Assembly: GCA_023653785.1 (NCBI GenBank)
Contig: JAMKCH010005433.1
Coordinates: 1-64,000, forward strand
From: Ophioderma brevispina
Lineage: Eukaryota; Echinodermata; Ophiuroidea; Amphilepidida; Ophiodermatidae
DNA length: 64,000 nucleotides
Direction: 5' to 3'
Position numbers and translations under genes: made by a program. Below, piece after piece: positions 43,440 through 54,960 of this stretch (positions within the stretch are counted from its first letter, which is position 1; each line of letters starts with the position of its first letter). The notes beneath the pieces were generated by a model. The model was not told where the DNA came from. It worked only from the letters and a program-made list of their open reading frames with translations, and did not search any database.

Positions 43440-44511
43440 TAGTCCAGGCTACAGATTCATTGATACCTAATATCAACCTTGTTTTATTAGATATATAATG
43501 TTTTTCAACCGTTTCTAGACCAGTTTTTTATGCTGATTCTGAATCCGATGGATGCCAGATGAGCAACCGTGAGCATTTTTGTAAAAACGCAAAAAATCAA
43601 AATGGCCACCAAAACACAAAACATTCATCTCTTGTTCACTCAAAAGTTGTGAATTTTCATCCTGTCTCGTTTAAACATTCATTGTAACCAATTAACGTAT
43701 GATTCTGTAACCACGTAATCAATGAATTCAATATGGCCGCCAATACAATAAAGTGTCTGATCGTGATCTTTTTTTGACAGCAGGTTGGTAATTTGGTATC
43801 GATCCTGGTGTTTTGACAATCAAGAAATTAATTTAAATCATAAGACATAATTAAAAATATCGTTAGCCTACAGCGTGAACGAATTACTGACCTTTATTGA
43901 TTGACATTTGCAGCCATATTGAACGCCTATCTAGGATGCCATCTTGCAGATATCAATTACTTTGATCATGTTATGATATTTAAATTGATCTGAAGCAGTT
44001 ATAGTGATATACACAAACATGGCAGCCCTTGCCTTTAAGTAGTATGAATTTTGCCATTTTGGAGCCATCTTGAATGGTTTATTGATTTGATTAATTAGAA
44101 AATTATTGAAAGCTATTCATAATTGTTTCAATTAATATATTAATTGCTAAAGCATTGGTATATATATCATGTTACCATTCTACGGTCAAAAGTAGACAAA
44201 TATCAGATGCTTTGTTGTATTGGCGGCCATATTGAATCTCTTAATTAGGTGGTTAATGAATCACATTTTAATTGGTCACAATGGGTGTTTTGACTTGACA
44301 GGCCAAAAAAATTACAACTTTTGAGTAATTAACATATGAGTTTTTAGTGTTTTGGTGGCCATTTTGAATTTTTGCGTTTCCTCGAAAATGCTCAAGGTTT
44401 TTTGTCTGGCATCCATCGGATTCAGATTCAGCAGGAAAAACTGGTCTAGAAAACATTGAAAAACATTATATATATGGTATAACAAGGTCACATGGTCTGT
44501 AGCCTGGACTA
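43440..44511. mobile_element. 1.07 kb palindromic MITE inserted in the gag gene (TAA target duplication)
   Basis: Both ends read TAGTCCAGGCTACAGA inward, and inverted similarity runs at least 180 bp (GTTTTTCAA, TCTAGACCAGTTTTT, GAATCCGATGGATGCCAGA, AAAATGGCCACCAAAACAC) and on to AATTCAATATGGCCGCCAATAC at about 43725 and 44220. TAA flanks both sides (43437-43439; 44512-44514). A 3-bp TWA duplication is the mark of PIF/Harbinger. Coding sequence of gag is in the same frame on both sides. Minus-strand frames at 44268-44527 are the TIR. No transposase. Confidence 0.85.
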
Positions 44512-44814
44512 TAAGGTCGATTGACACGCTGCACTATTATTTCCTGCACTGTTTTGGATCAAACGCACAACTTCAGAAGGTCTATTGCTCGAGCTAGCGG
44601 CCCTGAAATCTGACGAAGTAGTCGGTAATTGGCCAATCCTGCCTGAATAGTAAAGGCAGTAGTAGAAGTTGCAGCTTACTGAACCCCCTAACGCTCCTGG
44701 TCCTCCGCTCACATTTCCACTAGCTGCAGTTTGCGCAGTTGTTTGGTGACGAACACGGTTCCAGAAATTTACACCGCATATCGTAACCGCGCGCGTTGGA
44801 ATTTGTTTTTGGAG
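44512..44814 (-). pseudogene. DIRS/Ngaro-like gag (ORF1), upstream part separated by the MITE
   Basis: Open on the minus strand from just after a TAG (44815-44817) to the MITE. It is in phase with the gag frame beyond the MITE once one TAA duplication is discounted. Contains a FWNRVRHQTTAQ-like stretch and a Gly/Ser-rich segment. There is no ATG in frame, so it is already broken upstream. Confidence 0.6.
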
Positions 44815-45060
44815 CTACAGAACATGGCGCTGGCTGACTTCCGGTTCAGAGTTTGCTAGTTGAACGTGCCGCGAATGGAATCCAAATACGATTCTACAGA
44901 ATTATTTTGATGCCGAGCTGTTAATTCCTCTCATAGCATGAGCCTGTGATCTTGTTTGCCTCGAAGACCTAATTGGAGCAAGGATTTGCTGCCGACGCTT
45001 TCCTTTTTGTACCGTCTCTTTCTCCCCATAGCGTCCGTAGAAACCCGGCCTTAATTACAA
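44815..45060 (-). pseudogene. Probable N-terminal gag or leader of the DIRS-like element
   Basis: A minus-strand frame at about 45058-44915 gives a basic, Arg/Gln-rich peptide (KGKRRQQILAPIRSSRQ), fitting the start of a gag-like ORF1, but stops and phase changes separate it from 44814. The 5' repeat of the element was not found. Confidence 0.35.
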
Positions 45061-47048
45061 TAATTACCTGATCGACAACGCTTCCGATGTAAAAATGTAA
45101 ATAAAAGACAGTTCTCACGGGTACTCTATTTGTCGTAAATCGTCCCCCTTAATATAACCGCAGCAGTCCCACACAGGCTCGAGCATTAGAAATCATGTAA
45201 AAAACTAAATCACGGCTAAGATCAAACCTTTGCAAAACAATTTTTTTGTCAAAATACCGAAACCATGACTAGTTCCTACGCAGATCTGATGCTAATGTGA
45301 TGACAGTACAAACCAAGCCAAATCCCAGGGGGCAAAGCCGACCGGCCCATTGGTCATCCGAGTCTCAAGCCATGGGAAATGATTGGATGCTGACTGGGCG
45401 TTATTGCAAGTAGCAAAACAATAACAATGCCCAATGGGCCCATACATCCATTCTCTGCAGTGGACACATCGTTTTCCTCCGCATAATCTTCATAAAACGT
45501 TATTCTTTTTCTTCTTCCATCGATGTTACAACAAACGAATGAATTTAACATTACAGCACAAGGACTCCTTGCGCACGGCATCTACACTTGTAATACATGT
45601 ATCTATTGTAAAGCAGGCATGCAAGGTCTAACTGGGACACTGGCGTACAATATATTTACACACTATTAATACATACATTCACCCAGATTGCTTTAACTTT
45701 TTAACCATTCAGTGTAAACATTTTAATAATTAATACTGAACGATACATAGGTTAAAATTTACAAATTTGATTATAGCGGTTTTCCCGAAGCGCTACATTC
45801 TACACTGTATGTATTACAGTAATTCAATGACTTAAAGGCCCGGTTCTTATTTTTAAAAGCTCCAAGGTCCAATATTCTGGCAGTAACGCAACATGGACAG
45901 CTACCCCTACTTACATTTCCTGATCATGTTCTAAAAGAGACGAAGAAGGAAATTGATTTTTTACAAAAATTGTATCATTGAAAAGCCCAACTACTGCTCA
46001 GTCGTAAAACACAACCTGCAGAGCGTAAATTAGTTTTCTTTCTATTGAATATCTTGCTTGGTTTTGGAACTGAATTGTCAGCTCATTTGGCAAAAAAAAT
46101 CAAAGCTTTAAACACACCAAGGACACGGTACGATGTTATTTTGTTGTGTTATTATTTTGTACTGGAATTTAACTAGAGTGCTACTACGTGAATATTAAAC
46201 TTCAATAGAAGTAATATATATTTATTTCACATATAATATTCGTGGGAAAATATTGCTTACAGACATAATAACATTCCTTTATCAGCCGATGATTTAATTA
46301 ATTATTCTCCTTTTTTATGTTGTCTGCAAGAGGGCACATAGAGATTGCTTTGGTAGTGTTTGCGTCTGTTCGTCTGTGCTAAAATGTTGACCCAAATGCT
46401 AACTCTAAATGTAATTGCCCGCTGTTTCCACATAATGTGCGCACATTTCATGCTACTTGCATAAGTAGACCAGCTGGGTAGTGATCCCATGTTGATGACC
46501 TCGTGTGAACGTGTTGACCCCATGTGACCTTTGACCCATTCCATAAACCGCGACGGCAGGGATCAACCCATGCGCTCGGTGAATTATGAGGGAGTATCAA
46601 ATATTATTAAATAACACAAAAAAACTGCTGAACCTCTATGGCATTGGCATCTTTCAACGACGTGTTTGTGTAGTATTAGTAGGTGTGTATCTTAATTGTT
46701 TGGTTTTTGATTGGGTGTGGAGTTGTGGGGTTAATTTTGTAGGAATGGTAAATATAGAAAGAAAAATATTCAATAGGACATACTAACATAATTTCAAAAT
46801 ACCATGCCCTAAATATTACTTAAACCACATCTTATAACATTTCTTTTGATAATGTCATTCCAATCTTTATTCACTTATACTAATAACATAAAAAACAAAA
46901 TAGTTCGAAAAGGCGATGTAGCCAGGAGCTAAGGACGACATCTGAAAGATTTTAGAGGCCATATCTATGCAGGAGTATATTTGTAAATGAAGGCCATACC
47001 AAAAATACCACAGTTACAAAATATATATGAAAAAAAAATTAAAGTATT
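45061..47048. other. No confirmed gene; unassigned 75-codon frame at 45354-45581 (-)
   Basis: 45354-45581 on minus encodes an acidic stretch (FYEDYAEENDVSTAEN) followed by a hydrophobic run (LGIVIVLLLAI). It could be a small exon but has no supporting signal. ATGTGACCTTTGACCCATT at about 46523 is a lone copy of the minisatellite core. Remaining sequence is AT-rich without structure. Confidence 0.35.
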
Positions 47049-47260
47049 TCAGGCTATCTTACAAGTGATAAAAAAAGCTAAGAAAATTGACCAGTCTTGG
47101 TCGTATTTTGCGTAAAAAAATGATAGAAGCAGAATTGACAGTTTACTAGGGGAATTTGTGTGGGGTTTGGACCTCTGCACATTGATTTGTGAGGTTTGAT
47201 GCCCAGAGAAACAGAGGCTGAAATTAATTTTGGATATTGCCACTTATTATCATAAGAAAA

Positions 47261-48910
47261 TTAAGCCTCTGCTACCAATTTTAATGCAGAATAATTTGGC
47301 ATTGTAACTTGTACCAAGATCAAACTTGAGTATTTGTTCCCTGCGGTAGGGAGATTGCGAAGATTTTGTTCGAACGGGATGGTAAGTTCGATGGCAATGA
47401 TCTTTTTCGAATTTCGGTTAATGAGGACTAGGTCTGGTCTCTGCTGAGTTGCCAGTATATCCGACAGTAACTTTGTTTGTATACCGGTGAGATCACAATA
47501 AAAGGTCCACGCAGTATCAGCTATTTCGCAAAGTGTGTCATGGACGATACGCAGAACAGGGTCATGACGCCATGTGTACCTGCCTTGCTGAAGCATGACC
47601 TGGTAGTGATTTAATACATGATGAAGTGTTTCCTTTTTAAAACATGAATTACAGTTTGTTGTCATCTACTTGCCCCAACGGCTGAGATTATTTGGTTGTT
47701 GTGAAGGTGTTAAGAAAAGAGTTTTTCATAATAAATAAATTTCATTACACCTTTGGGCATGTTGAAAATAAAAGATTTCCAGATATAATCGGCCTTTTCA
47801 AAGATGGACACACGTAACATGTCACCCTGGATAACGAGATATTTCAGTTGATTGATCCATGTTTCATTGATTTCATCTTTGATAGACTTGATTAACCCAG
47901 CTTTTTGTGAGATGACATGGTGGTACTTTCATAACAAACTTTACATTTACTTTTTGCATAACAAGTAACAGAAAATTTCGTGGACCATAAAGATTCTCTA
48001 GCAAGCTTGGAATCTAGAGCATTATTGACTTTTACATCACCTTTGGGTCTTGATGACATATAGGCAACAGAATGGGCTTCAAGGTACACTTCAGGAATAG
48101 ATTTAATATCGGTTAAATGAGGAATGCGAAGAATACCCGGTATCCCTGATCTAGGCAACCCAATCCAATTTTCAGGTATCTGTGAACTATTGAGTCGAGT
48201 GCAAAAAACTTTTGTTTTTGTAATGTCATGGACAGTAAGCAAGAACCGTCATGAAGGTAGAAGGTAGTTTCGACAAGAAGGTTGTTGATTCTATCAAGCC
48301 GGGTAACAAGGTGGTCCCTGACATTATCAAACACTTCTTCTTGCTTTCCAGAAGAAAAACAGAGATGATAACCAAGAAATTTATGAGGCTCATTTTCAAT
48401 GGAATTGACATCATTACCAGACAAGTTAACACAATAGATGTTGGTTGCCACTTACAATAGACAGTGGTTTGCATTTAACTGGTTTGAGTTTATTGGTAGT
48501 TATCAAGTTGAAGTAATCTGCAAATGGGATGGTAAGATATTTCATACAATTAATTAAATAGCCCAAACCCTCATTTTCTTAAAGTTTTTCTAAGATGGGA
48601 TTGAACACTGCCAAGAAAATGATGGGAGAGAGTGGATCTCCTTGGAAGACACCCTTTTGAAAGCTGAAATTTGTTGACTTCCAATCTTGAGTGACAACTC
48701 TGACTTGAAGTCTGGCATATAAATTTTCAATGTAGCTGGTGGAAAATGAAACCTAGAAAGTGAGTGACTGATCAAATCGTGGTGAACCGAACCAAAGGCA
48801 TCTTCAAGGCCGAAGAATGTTATGTGACATGTCCGCTTATTTTTTTGGCATGACAGATAAATTCATCAAGGACTTGGTTGTGTTCAGTCACTCCGTTTAT
48901 ACACCATAAT
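47261..48910 (-). pseudogene. R2/NeSL-type LINE remnant: RT, thumb and endonuclease-like C-terminus
   Basis: Pieces in order on the minus strand: INGVTEHNQVLDEFI (about 48895), ITFFGLEDAFGSVHH (48820; motif A, usual catalytic D read as G), FQGDPLSPIIF (48640; motif B), PFADYFNLITTNK (48510; motif C, FADD changed to FADY), EPHKFLGYHLCF and the thumb (48390-48250), LTVHDITKT with WIGLPRSGIPG (48240-48150). The C-terminus (47665-47261) has CNSC...LHHVLNHY, GRYTWRHDPVL and RPDLVLINR...IELTIPFEQN, resembling the CCHC plus RPD..E restriction-like endonuclease of R2-group LINEs. Several frameshifts and two catalytic losses: dead, 5' truncated. Names from motif recognition only. Confidence 0.8.
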
Positions 48911-49224
48911 ACTAAATTCATATATTGAGTGTTATTAGTAATCAGAATCTAAACAGTTCTTTGTTGTTTTGACAAAATACGCAGTTGGAACAATTCTACG
49001 GTCACGTCGTGTAAACGGCTTTGCACAGATTTACTTTTCATAAAATGTGCTCCTCTTCCTCAATTACCCATTAAAATTCTCCAAACCGGAAATCATATAC
49101 TTGGAATGTCAATTTGAATCTGTTAACATTTTCGTTTGTGGTTTATGCATTTTTTTTCTCTATAGTTACAATGTGTTTGTAGCGGAAATACACAATTCTT
49201 GTTACATGGAAACACTCAGCTGAC
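48911..49224. other. No recognisable feature
   Basis: AT-rich sequence upstream of the truncated LINE. Nothing seen. Confidence 0.5.
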
Positions 49225-49385
49225 GGTAAAGGGACAGGACGAGATTTTCCGAGGATACAAATGTCTCTGAATTTGCACTTGATTGGTTGTATAACACTTG
49301 CCGAGAATGTTGCGAATATTTATTGGACAAACAAGTAGAAAAAAAAAAAAAAGAAAGTTTTGAACTTGTCTGCTGTCCTAATCGA
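49225..49385 (+). mobile_element. Truncated copy of the TTAA MITE family
   Basis: TAAAGGGACAGGACGAG, CCGAGGATACAAATGTCTCT, TTGCACTTGATTGG, GCCGAGAATGTT and TTTATTGGACAAACAAG match the left TIR of 31238-32295. An A-run and GAAAGTTTTGAACTTG follow; the other end is absent. Confidence 0.65.
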
Positions 49386-49854
49386 CCCATTCTCCTTTTT
49401 AGAAAAAAATAAATTAAAATAAACCAAACAAACAAGTTTAAAAACAACAACAACAACAATAAAAACCGAAAAAAGACCACGACAAAAACAAAAGCAATTA
49501 TTCTTGGGTGGCAACCCTTCGATTTTGACGGCATACCCTAACACCGGTGAAGGCGCTACCTTCACTCTTTTTTTCGCTAAATTGACCTTAAAGGGTGAGA
49601 AAATGATCACCTGGAAGCTTTTTACAAAATATTTTTAGAAATTTTAGCGCACCGGAGGAAAGTTCATGGCCACCCCCCTCTTGGTAAGACGGGGGGGGGG
49701 GGGGTAAAAAAAAAAAAAAAAAAAAATGGGGGGGGGGGGGGGGGTAAGGTAGGTAAGGTAGGTGCGTTCCATCAACTGTTTGCACTAACGTTTTCAACTG
49801 GAAAGTCATTACACATTCCCAAAAAGTAATCTATATTATAATATCTTACAGACC
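49386..49854. repeat. Low-complexity DNA: (CAA)n, G-runs and A-run
   Basis: AACAACAACAACAAC at 49441; GGTGAAGGCGCTACC-like unique DNA; then GGCCACCCCCCTCTTGG, a G-run, a 22-bp A-run and a longer G-run at 49691-49744, followed by GGTAAGGTAGGTAAGGTAGG. Open frames rich in Phe, Val or Pro here are artefacts. Long homopolymers make the assembly here unreliable. Confidence 0.7.
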
Positions 49855-50660
49855 AACATTGTATAATTAAATGATATGGACTTTCGCACTTGCGAACCGT
49901 AGTCATTTTACAATCATCCTAGAATCAATCATTCTAAAAGAATCGGCTTTATATCAACAAAATCAGAGCAAATAAAAATGATCAGATTGAAAAGGTTAAG
50001 GACTTCATTTAAAGGTTGAAGGTAGCACACCTGAAATGTTGCAGTGTCGAAATATACACTAACGCAAGATGGTTTAACATTTTATTAAAAAGAACCATTG
50101 CGTGGTAACAGTATAGCGGGGTTCCTCGTTGATGACGCACTCTTTTTTAGTTTCCCACTCTTTTTTAGTTTTCCACTGCTAAAGTGTTTTGAATTAATTT
50201 GAAATACTTCTATACAAAACACAAAACATGATCTAAATATTGAAAGAGGTGGATGGAATTCTACGCCAAGGTTCCATTCACCATATTCACTCCCTCATTG
50301 CTTAGTTGCAAAAACCAAATATCAGATTTCACTGTGGTTTGCGATATCGGTTTTCTAACGATTTCAATTAAGTTTATTTTAAACATCAAATATCTGACTT
50401 ATGAGTAGGATATTAATAACATCCTTTCACTACGCAAGCAAGGCACATAAGGTACTTTGGTAATGTTAAATGGATTCTGTGGTATGAAGAAGTATTTGGA
50501 TACAAAAGAATCTCATCCAGTCGTTTTGTAATATTTGAAAAGAATGTCGGTTTGTGCAAATTTCTAGATATAGAATAAGTACGTTGCTTCCGTCGAACTT
50601 CCGATCGATAACAATGGTATGCAAATTAACTGACCTTTCAAAATCCGTGGCAAAAGTTAA

Positions 50661-51180
50661 CTTTTAAGTTATATATAACTTTTAAGTTACACAAAATGTA
50701 GGAGAGTGAAAATATCACTCTCGTAACCAAGAGTGGAAATTGCAAAAATCACTCCAAAGAGGGGGAAAATCACTTTCAAAGATTAAAAATAAACTTCCAA
50801 AGAGTGAAAAATCACTCCGAAAAGTGAAAAAGTGAAATTTGACTGTTTGAAGAATGGTCTACAGAGTCCATTGACTTTTCACTCTTTGGAAGTGATTTTT
50901 TTTTACAATTTTACCAATACTGCTTTTACATATGTTCATGTTCATTACCCAATTACAACATGCCAAGTTTACATGTACCTTGGTTTTAACCATGTATGTT
51001 TATATATGTATATATTTTGCCTCACGGCCTCATTGAAAAACAACTTTGTTGATTGTGTTCCGTGAATAAATAAAGCTTGATTAATTGATTGATTCACTCG
51101 TTTGGAGTGATATTTTACTCTTTATGAGGGTGAAATGTTCACTCTTTTACTTTTAGAGAGTAATTAAAATACTTTTTAGG
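50661..51180. mobile_element. Element rich in GAGTGA..TCACTC words, with a LINE 3' tail inside
   Basis: Relative to the sister duplicate, extra DNA begins near 50660. AGAGTGAAAATATCACTC, AAAGAGTGAAAAATCACTCC and related self-complementary words recur at 50700-50910 and 51092-51170. Between them, ending at about 51090, is CACGGCCTCATTGAAAA ... AATAAATAAAGCTTGATT plus ATTGATTGATT, the usual 3' end of a CR1-like LINE with its short tandem tail. Probably a LINE tail inserted into a palindrome-rich element. Outer ends not precisely found. Confidence 0.5.
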
Positions 51181-51299
51181 TATTACAATAAGTAAATTTA
51201 ATACCGAAAGGAAGGGGTATAATAAAAGAAGGGATTTTGTAATTAGATTTGGGTATCACCGATTGTAATCAAACAGCAGCGTTGGAAACGTGAAATTGT

Positions 51300-51460
51300 T
51301 GTCTGTCCATTATGAAATAACGCAATCTCACGCGATTGCGAGAACTCGCGGTACAGCTAATGGATGAGCGTTGACACGTACATGGCGCTATTTCTCGGTT
51401 ATTTCATATTGGAATGACGTATTTAGCGGCGGTTGAATTATTATCGGGATCCGATATTAA
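51300..51460 (-). repeat. Dispersed repeat, inverted relative to 56262-56450
   Basis: CCATTATGAAATA, GAGCGTTGACACGTACATGG, CGCTATTT and GAATTATTATCGGGATCC correspond in reverse order to blocks at 56264-56445 (GGGATCCCGATAATAATTC, GTGAAATAGCC, AATAGCGCCATGTACGTGTC, ACGCTCAT, TTTCATATGGACGG). Confidence 0.65.
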
Positions 51461-52090
51461 ACTGGGATTTTACACCTGAAATTTGAGATTACTCTACTCA
51501 ATGTTCCTGAATGATGATATGTTCGTGTCATATACCATATCAAAACCCTTCCTGAGAAATTTCGAAAAATGTTTCGAAATATTGTTCTGGTTGCCATGGT
51601 AACTACGTAGAATTCCCGTGTATAATTTGGGTAACATCACACTTCATTACCTTAATATTACAAAGTTTTAACAAGCATTTTGAAAATTTGTGAAGATATT
51701 ACAATTGTAAGATTCCCAAAATTATAAGCTGATCTCATTTGACACCTAAACTATTTCACTTCCGGAAAAAAAAATATTAAAGATTAGTCAATGGTTTAGC
51801 TCAACTAAATCATACCTTACAATTAGTACTTTCATAACATACAAACATACAAAGCATGACTTAAAGCTACCTTTAAACACACATTTACCTAAAAACCCAC
51901 CTTAATGCTATGCATGGATTTGTCCTACAATCTGACATCCCTAATTGATGATAATCCTGGATTTTTGTTTTCTAAGAAATCATCAGTGCCCTTTATAAAT
52001 AAGGATTTGTGTAATGTCTTATGATAGATTGTATTTATGGTATGTAGATTATAAATAAATGCACTCATCTAGTACGCTGATAGTGATTTT

Positions 52091-52575
52091 GGAATTGCAG
52101 AGCCACAAGGCCGTATCTGCATTTTTCATTAGAAATCATTGAATATTGATAGTAATTTAATTTGAAATCTATTTTCATGTTCAACACATTTATACAGTTT
52201 TAATGCTTCCTTTTACAAAAAAATAGCTCCTAAAACTAACACAAAATACACGTACATTGATTTATAACACAATAGTTGCCATCTATTTATCTACCATCTA
52301 TTTTCAGTGCTTTCTTTATGTTTGATATTTTCTTACGTAACTGCTAAAAATAGTACCGTTACTTTTCTCTGTGAGATTCTTTTTTTATTTATTGTGCTGT
52401 AAAATAGTTCGGGGATTTCTTACAAGTCAATCTGGTGCGTAATTTGATTTCATCTCTAGATGTATAATTATGACCCTTTCTCTGAAAACAAAAATAGGCA
52501 CTCTCAGCTGTTGTTTCAAGTATCACAAAACAACGCCAGTTTCTGCCATATTGGTTTGCCAAGCACTGTGTATTA
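52091..52575. other. No recognisable feature
   Basis: AT-rich sequence at the end of duplication copy 1. Nothing seen. Confidence 0.5.
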
Positions 52576-52817
52576 TTGAGACCAGTGGTGTAGCCAGGTG
52601 GCGGTCCGCGAGCGGGGAGAGAGTACCCCTATGGAAAAAGAGGAGAATGGGAGAAAACTATAGGAAGATAAAAGATGGATAACATGTTAAATCAGCCCTT
52701 TTCGCGCCACTTTGCCCTACGACGGGGATGTTTTTCCTCTGTGATCGGGACATTTGTTGCACCTACCGGTAACTTGCCCTCTCGGATCCACCGGGTTGGC
52801 TACGCGCCTGGTTGAGA
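52576..52817. mobile_element. 230-bp MITE with GTGTAGCC/GGCTACGCG termini and TTGAGA duplication
   Basis: Begins CCAGTGGTGTAGCCAGG (52582) and ends GGCTACGCGCCTGG (52811), whose reverse complement CCAGGCGCGTAGCC matches the start. TTGAGA is present immediately before (52576-52581) and after (52812-52817). Interior non-coding; the plus frame at 52470-52682 merely crosses the left end. Confidence 0.8.
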
Positions 52818-52970
52818 CGACAGATAAAATATGATTCGAAACGTTTAAATGTGTTGTGTTGTATTCGGCCCAGACAGTCCATGAGGTGCGTTCAGTTCAC
52901 TGTGTAGACATTTCCAGATTTCAACTGGAAAATTATGATATTTAAAAAAAGTAGTCAGTAAAAGATCCAA

Positions 52971-54960
52971 TATTGTATAATTAAACGATATGGATTTGCG
53001 CACTTGGGACCCGCAACCACCGCAGACGCAATAATTCTAAAATTAAATCGCCCTGGTATTAACAAAATCAAGCCGCAAATAAAGATGGTCAGATTGAAAA
53101 GATTAAGAACTTCATTTAAGGTTGAAAGTAGCACACATGAAATATCGCAGTGTCGAAATATACACCAACGCAAAATTGTATAAAGCTCTAATTAGAAAGA
53201 ACCATGGCAATGCAACAGAAAGAAGAGTAGAGTTCCACGTTAATTACACGCTCTTTTTAGTTTTTTCCACTGCTAAAACTCAGTGTTTTGAATTAATTCG
53301 AAATACTTCCAAACGAAATAGAAAACAACTTAATATAGAAACAGGTGGATAGAATTCACCACCGTTTCCATTCAAGATATCCACTCATTGCTTAGTTACA
53401 AAAATGAATACAATTGCTCAGCTTCGGATTTCACAAGATTCCGACAGTTCTGTGTGGTTTGTGATATCTGTTTTCTAACGAATTTATTGAAATTTATTTT
53501 AAGCATCAAATATCTGACTTATGAGTAAGATATCAATAACACCCTTTCACTACGTAAGGAAAGCATATAAGGTACTTTGGTAATGTTAAATAGATTTTGG
53601 AGTATAAAGGATATTAGATATAATAGAATAGGCATCTCACCCAGTGCTTTTTGTAGTTTGTAGTATTTGCAAAGAATGTCGGTTTTGTGCAAATTTCTAG
53701 ACATAGAATAAGTACATTGATTCCGTCGAGCTTCACGATCAGTAACAATGCTATGTAAATTCAATGTCCTTTTAAAATCCGTGCCATAACTTCTAAGATC
53801 TTCATCTAAGAATTAACCACAATGAAAAGTTAAACTTCAAATTTCAGTCAAATCTAATTTCCACTATTAGTTACTTTAAAATCGAACGGCTTTGAAATTT
53901 TACTTCAAGTTGACCTTGAAGGTTTGAACGATTGCTGGTCTGTAGTACTAGCAGAAAAAGCTCACAGATAAGATCAACGATACATTTTCTTAAACAGTGT
54001 GACAAGAAGAATAGATTAGTAATGTTTAGTTCAATTGATACACTTTATCCTGTACACTTTACCCCCTTATTCTTAAGAGGAATAGTTCATTGGTAGAACA
54101 CCAGCGCTGTCACCTTCGGAGCCTACTTTTATCAGTTTTAAGATAAGTACTCCTGATATATCTCCCTCTGTGATGGTGACTTAGTAAGGAAAACTCCACC
54201 TTATGCAGTATCTCTTTGTCTGGATTAGTGTGTTCTAAGGTCTCTGGGCTTTGGACCAGATTTTGGCGGGTTAAACCTGGTTTTGTGAGCGCTCAACCAT
54301 TTCACTTCCCTCAGAGCATAGTGCTGGAGTTGCTTGTAGCTCCATCTGTCTGAATGCCTTTGAGGTTCTGCTGAGTCAGATGACATAACTCGCTCTGAGT
54401 GCAATTTTGGCTGCTGCTTTTTCCTTTAGGAATGCCCAAGGACGCTAGAGGATGGTCTACATACTTCTATTGGAAAGTAGTATTTAGACCATCATCTTTT
54501 TTCACAGTCAGCCACTAGATCTTGTATTTGCACTTCTTTCTTGCATATACATTGGATAGGTTCTCCTCCATAGGGACCGTCAGCTCTATGATGATCACTT
54601 TCTTTGTTTTGGTAGAAAAAGTGGTGATATCTGCACGGATATAGCACCTTCTTTGAAAGTTTGAGCTTTGTACCGTTTTTTCATGTTTAGTGTTGTTTGT
54701 TTTGTATTAGTTTTGTTCTAAACCTAGTACAACTCCATAACATATAAAGCATTTGTTAATGTTACCTTAAACATACATTTACCTAAATGCCCACTTAAAT
54801 GTCATCATGCATTGTGCCTAAACAATGAACTAATTGTGATAATCCTAGCAGTTGTTTCAAAGAAATATCAATAGTGCCATTTTACAGGATAAGGATTTGT
54901 GTAATGTCTTGTGAAAGATTGTATTTATGCATGTACTTTATAATTAAAATCTTCATCGTG
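52971..54960. repeat. Old segmental duplication 2, copy 2
   Basis: Counterpart of 49855-52090. Similarity is high in parts and lost in others, so the event is older than the 10-15 kb duplication. Contains the LINE C-terminus at 54280-54660 in the region with no match in copy 1. Confidence 0.75.
54280..54660 (-). pseudogene. LINE C-terminal fragment (endonuclease-like), second family
   Basis: Minus-strand reading from about 54655 gives RADITTFSTKTKKVIIIELTVPMEENLSN, here quoted as motif pieces RADITTF and IIIELTVPMEEN, the same RPD...IELT.P.E signature as at 47330-47420 but a different family. Downstream pieces (GIPKGKAAAKIALR at about 54440; FRQMELQ at 54340) fit the basic tail of such ORFs. 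Only the last ~100 residues are seen, with stops. Confidence 0.6.

Larger units (their letters stand above)
49855..52090. repeat. Old segmental duplication 2, copy 1
   Basis: 49855-50660 aligns with 52971-53785 (ATTGTATAATTAAA.GATATGGA, CAGTGTCGAAATATACAC, TATCTGACTTATGAGTA, GTCGGTTT.GTGCAAATTTCTAGA). 51825-52080 aligns with 54715-54955 (ACATTTACCTAAA, GGATTTGTGTAATGTCTT). The middle parts differ: this copy carries the GAGTGA element and the 51300-51460 repeat, the other a LINE fragment. No coding conserved. Confidence 0.75.

Noticed and set aside
44268..44527. Minus-strand frames within the MITE
   Set aside because: They are the terminal inverted repeat; no transposase motif.
49202..49809. 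Frames of 73-110 codons on the minus strand
   Set aside because: Dominated by homopolymer and (CAA)n translation.
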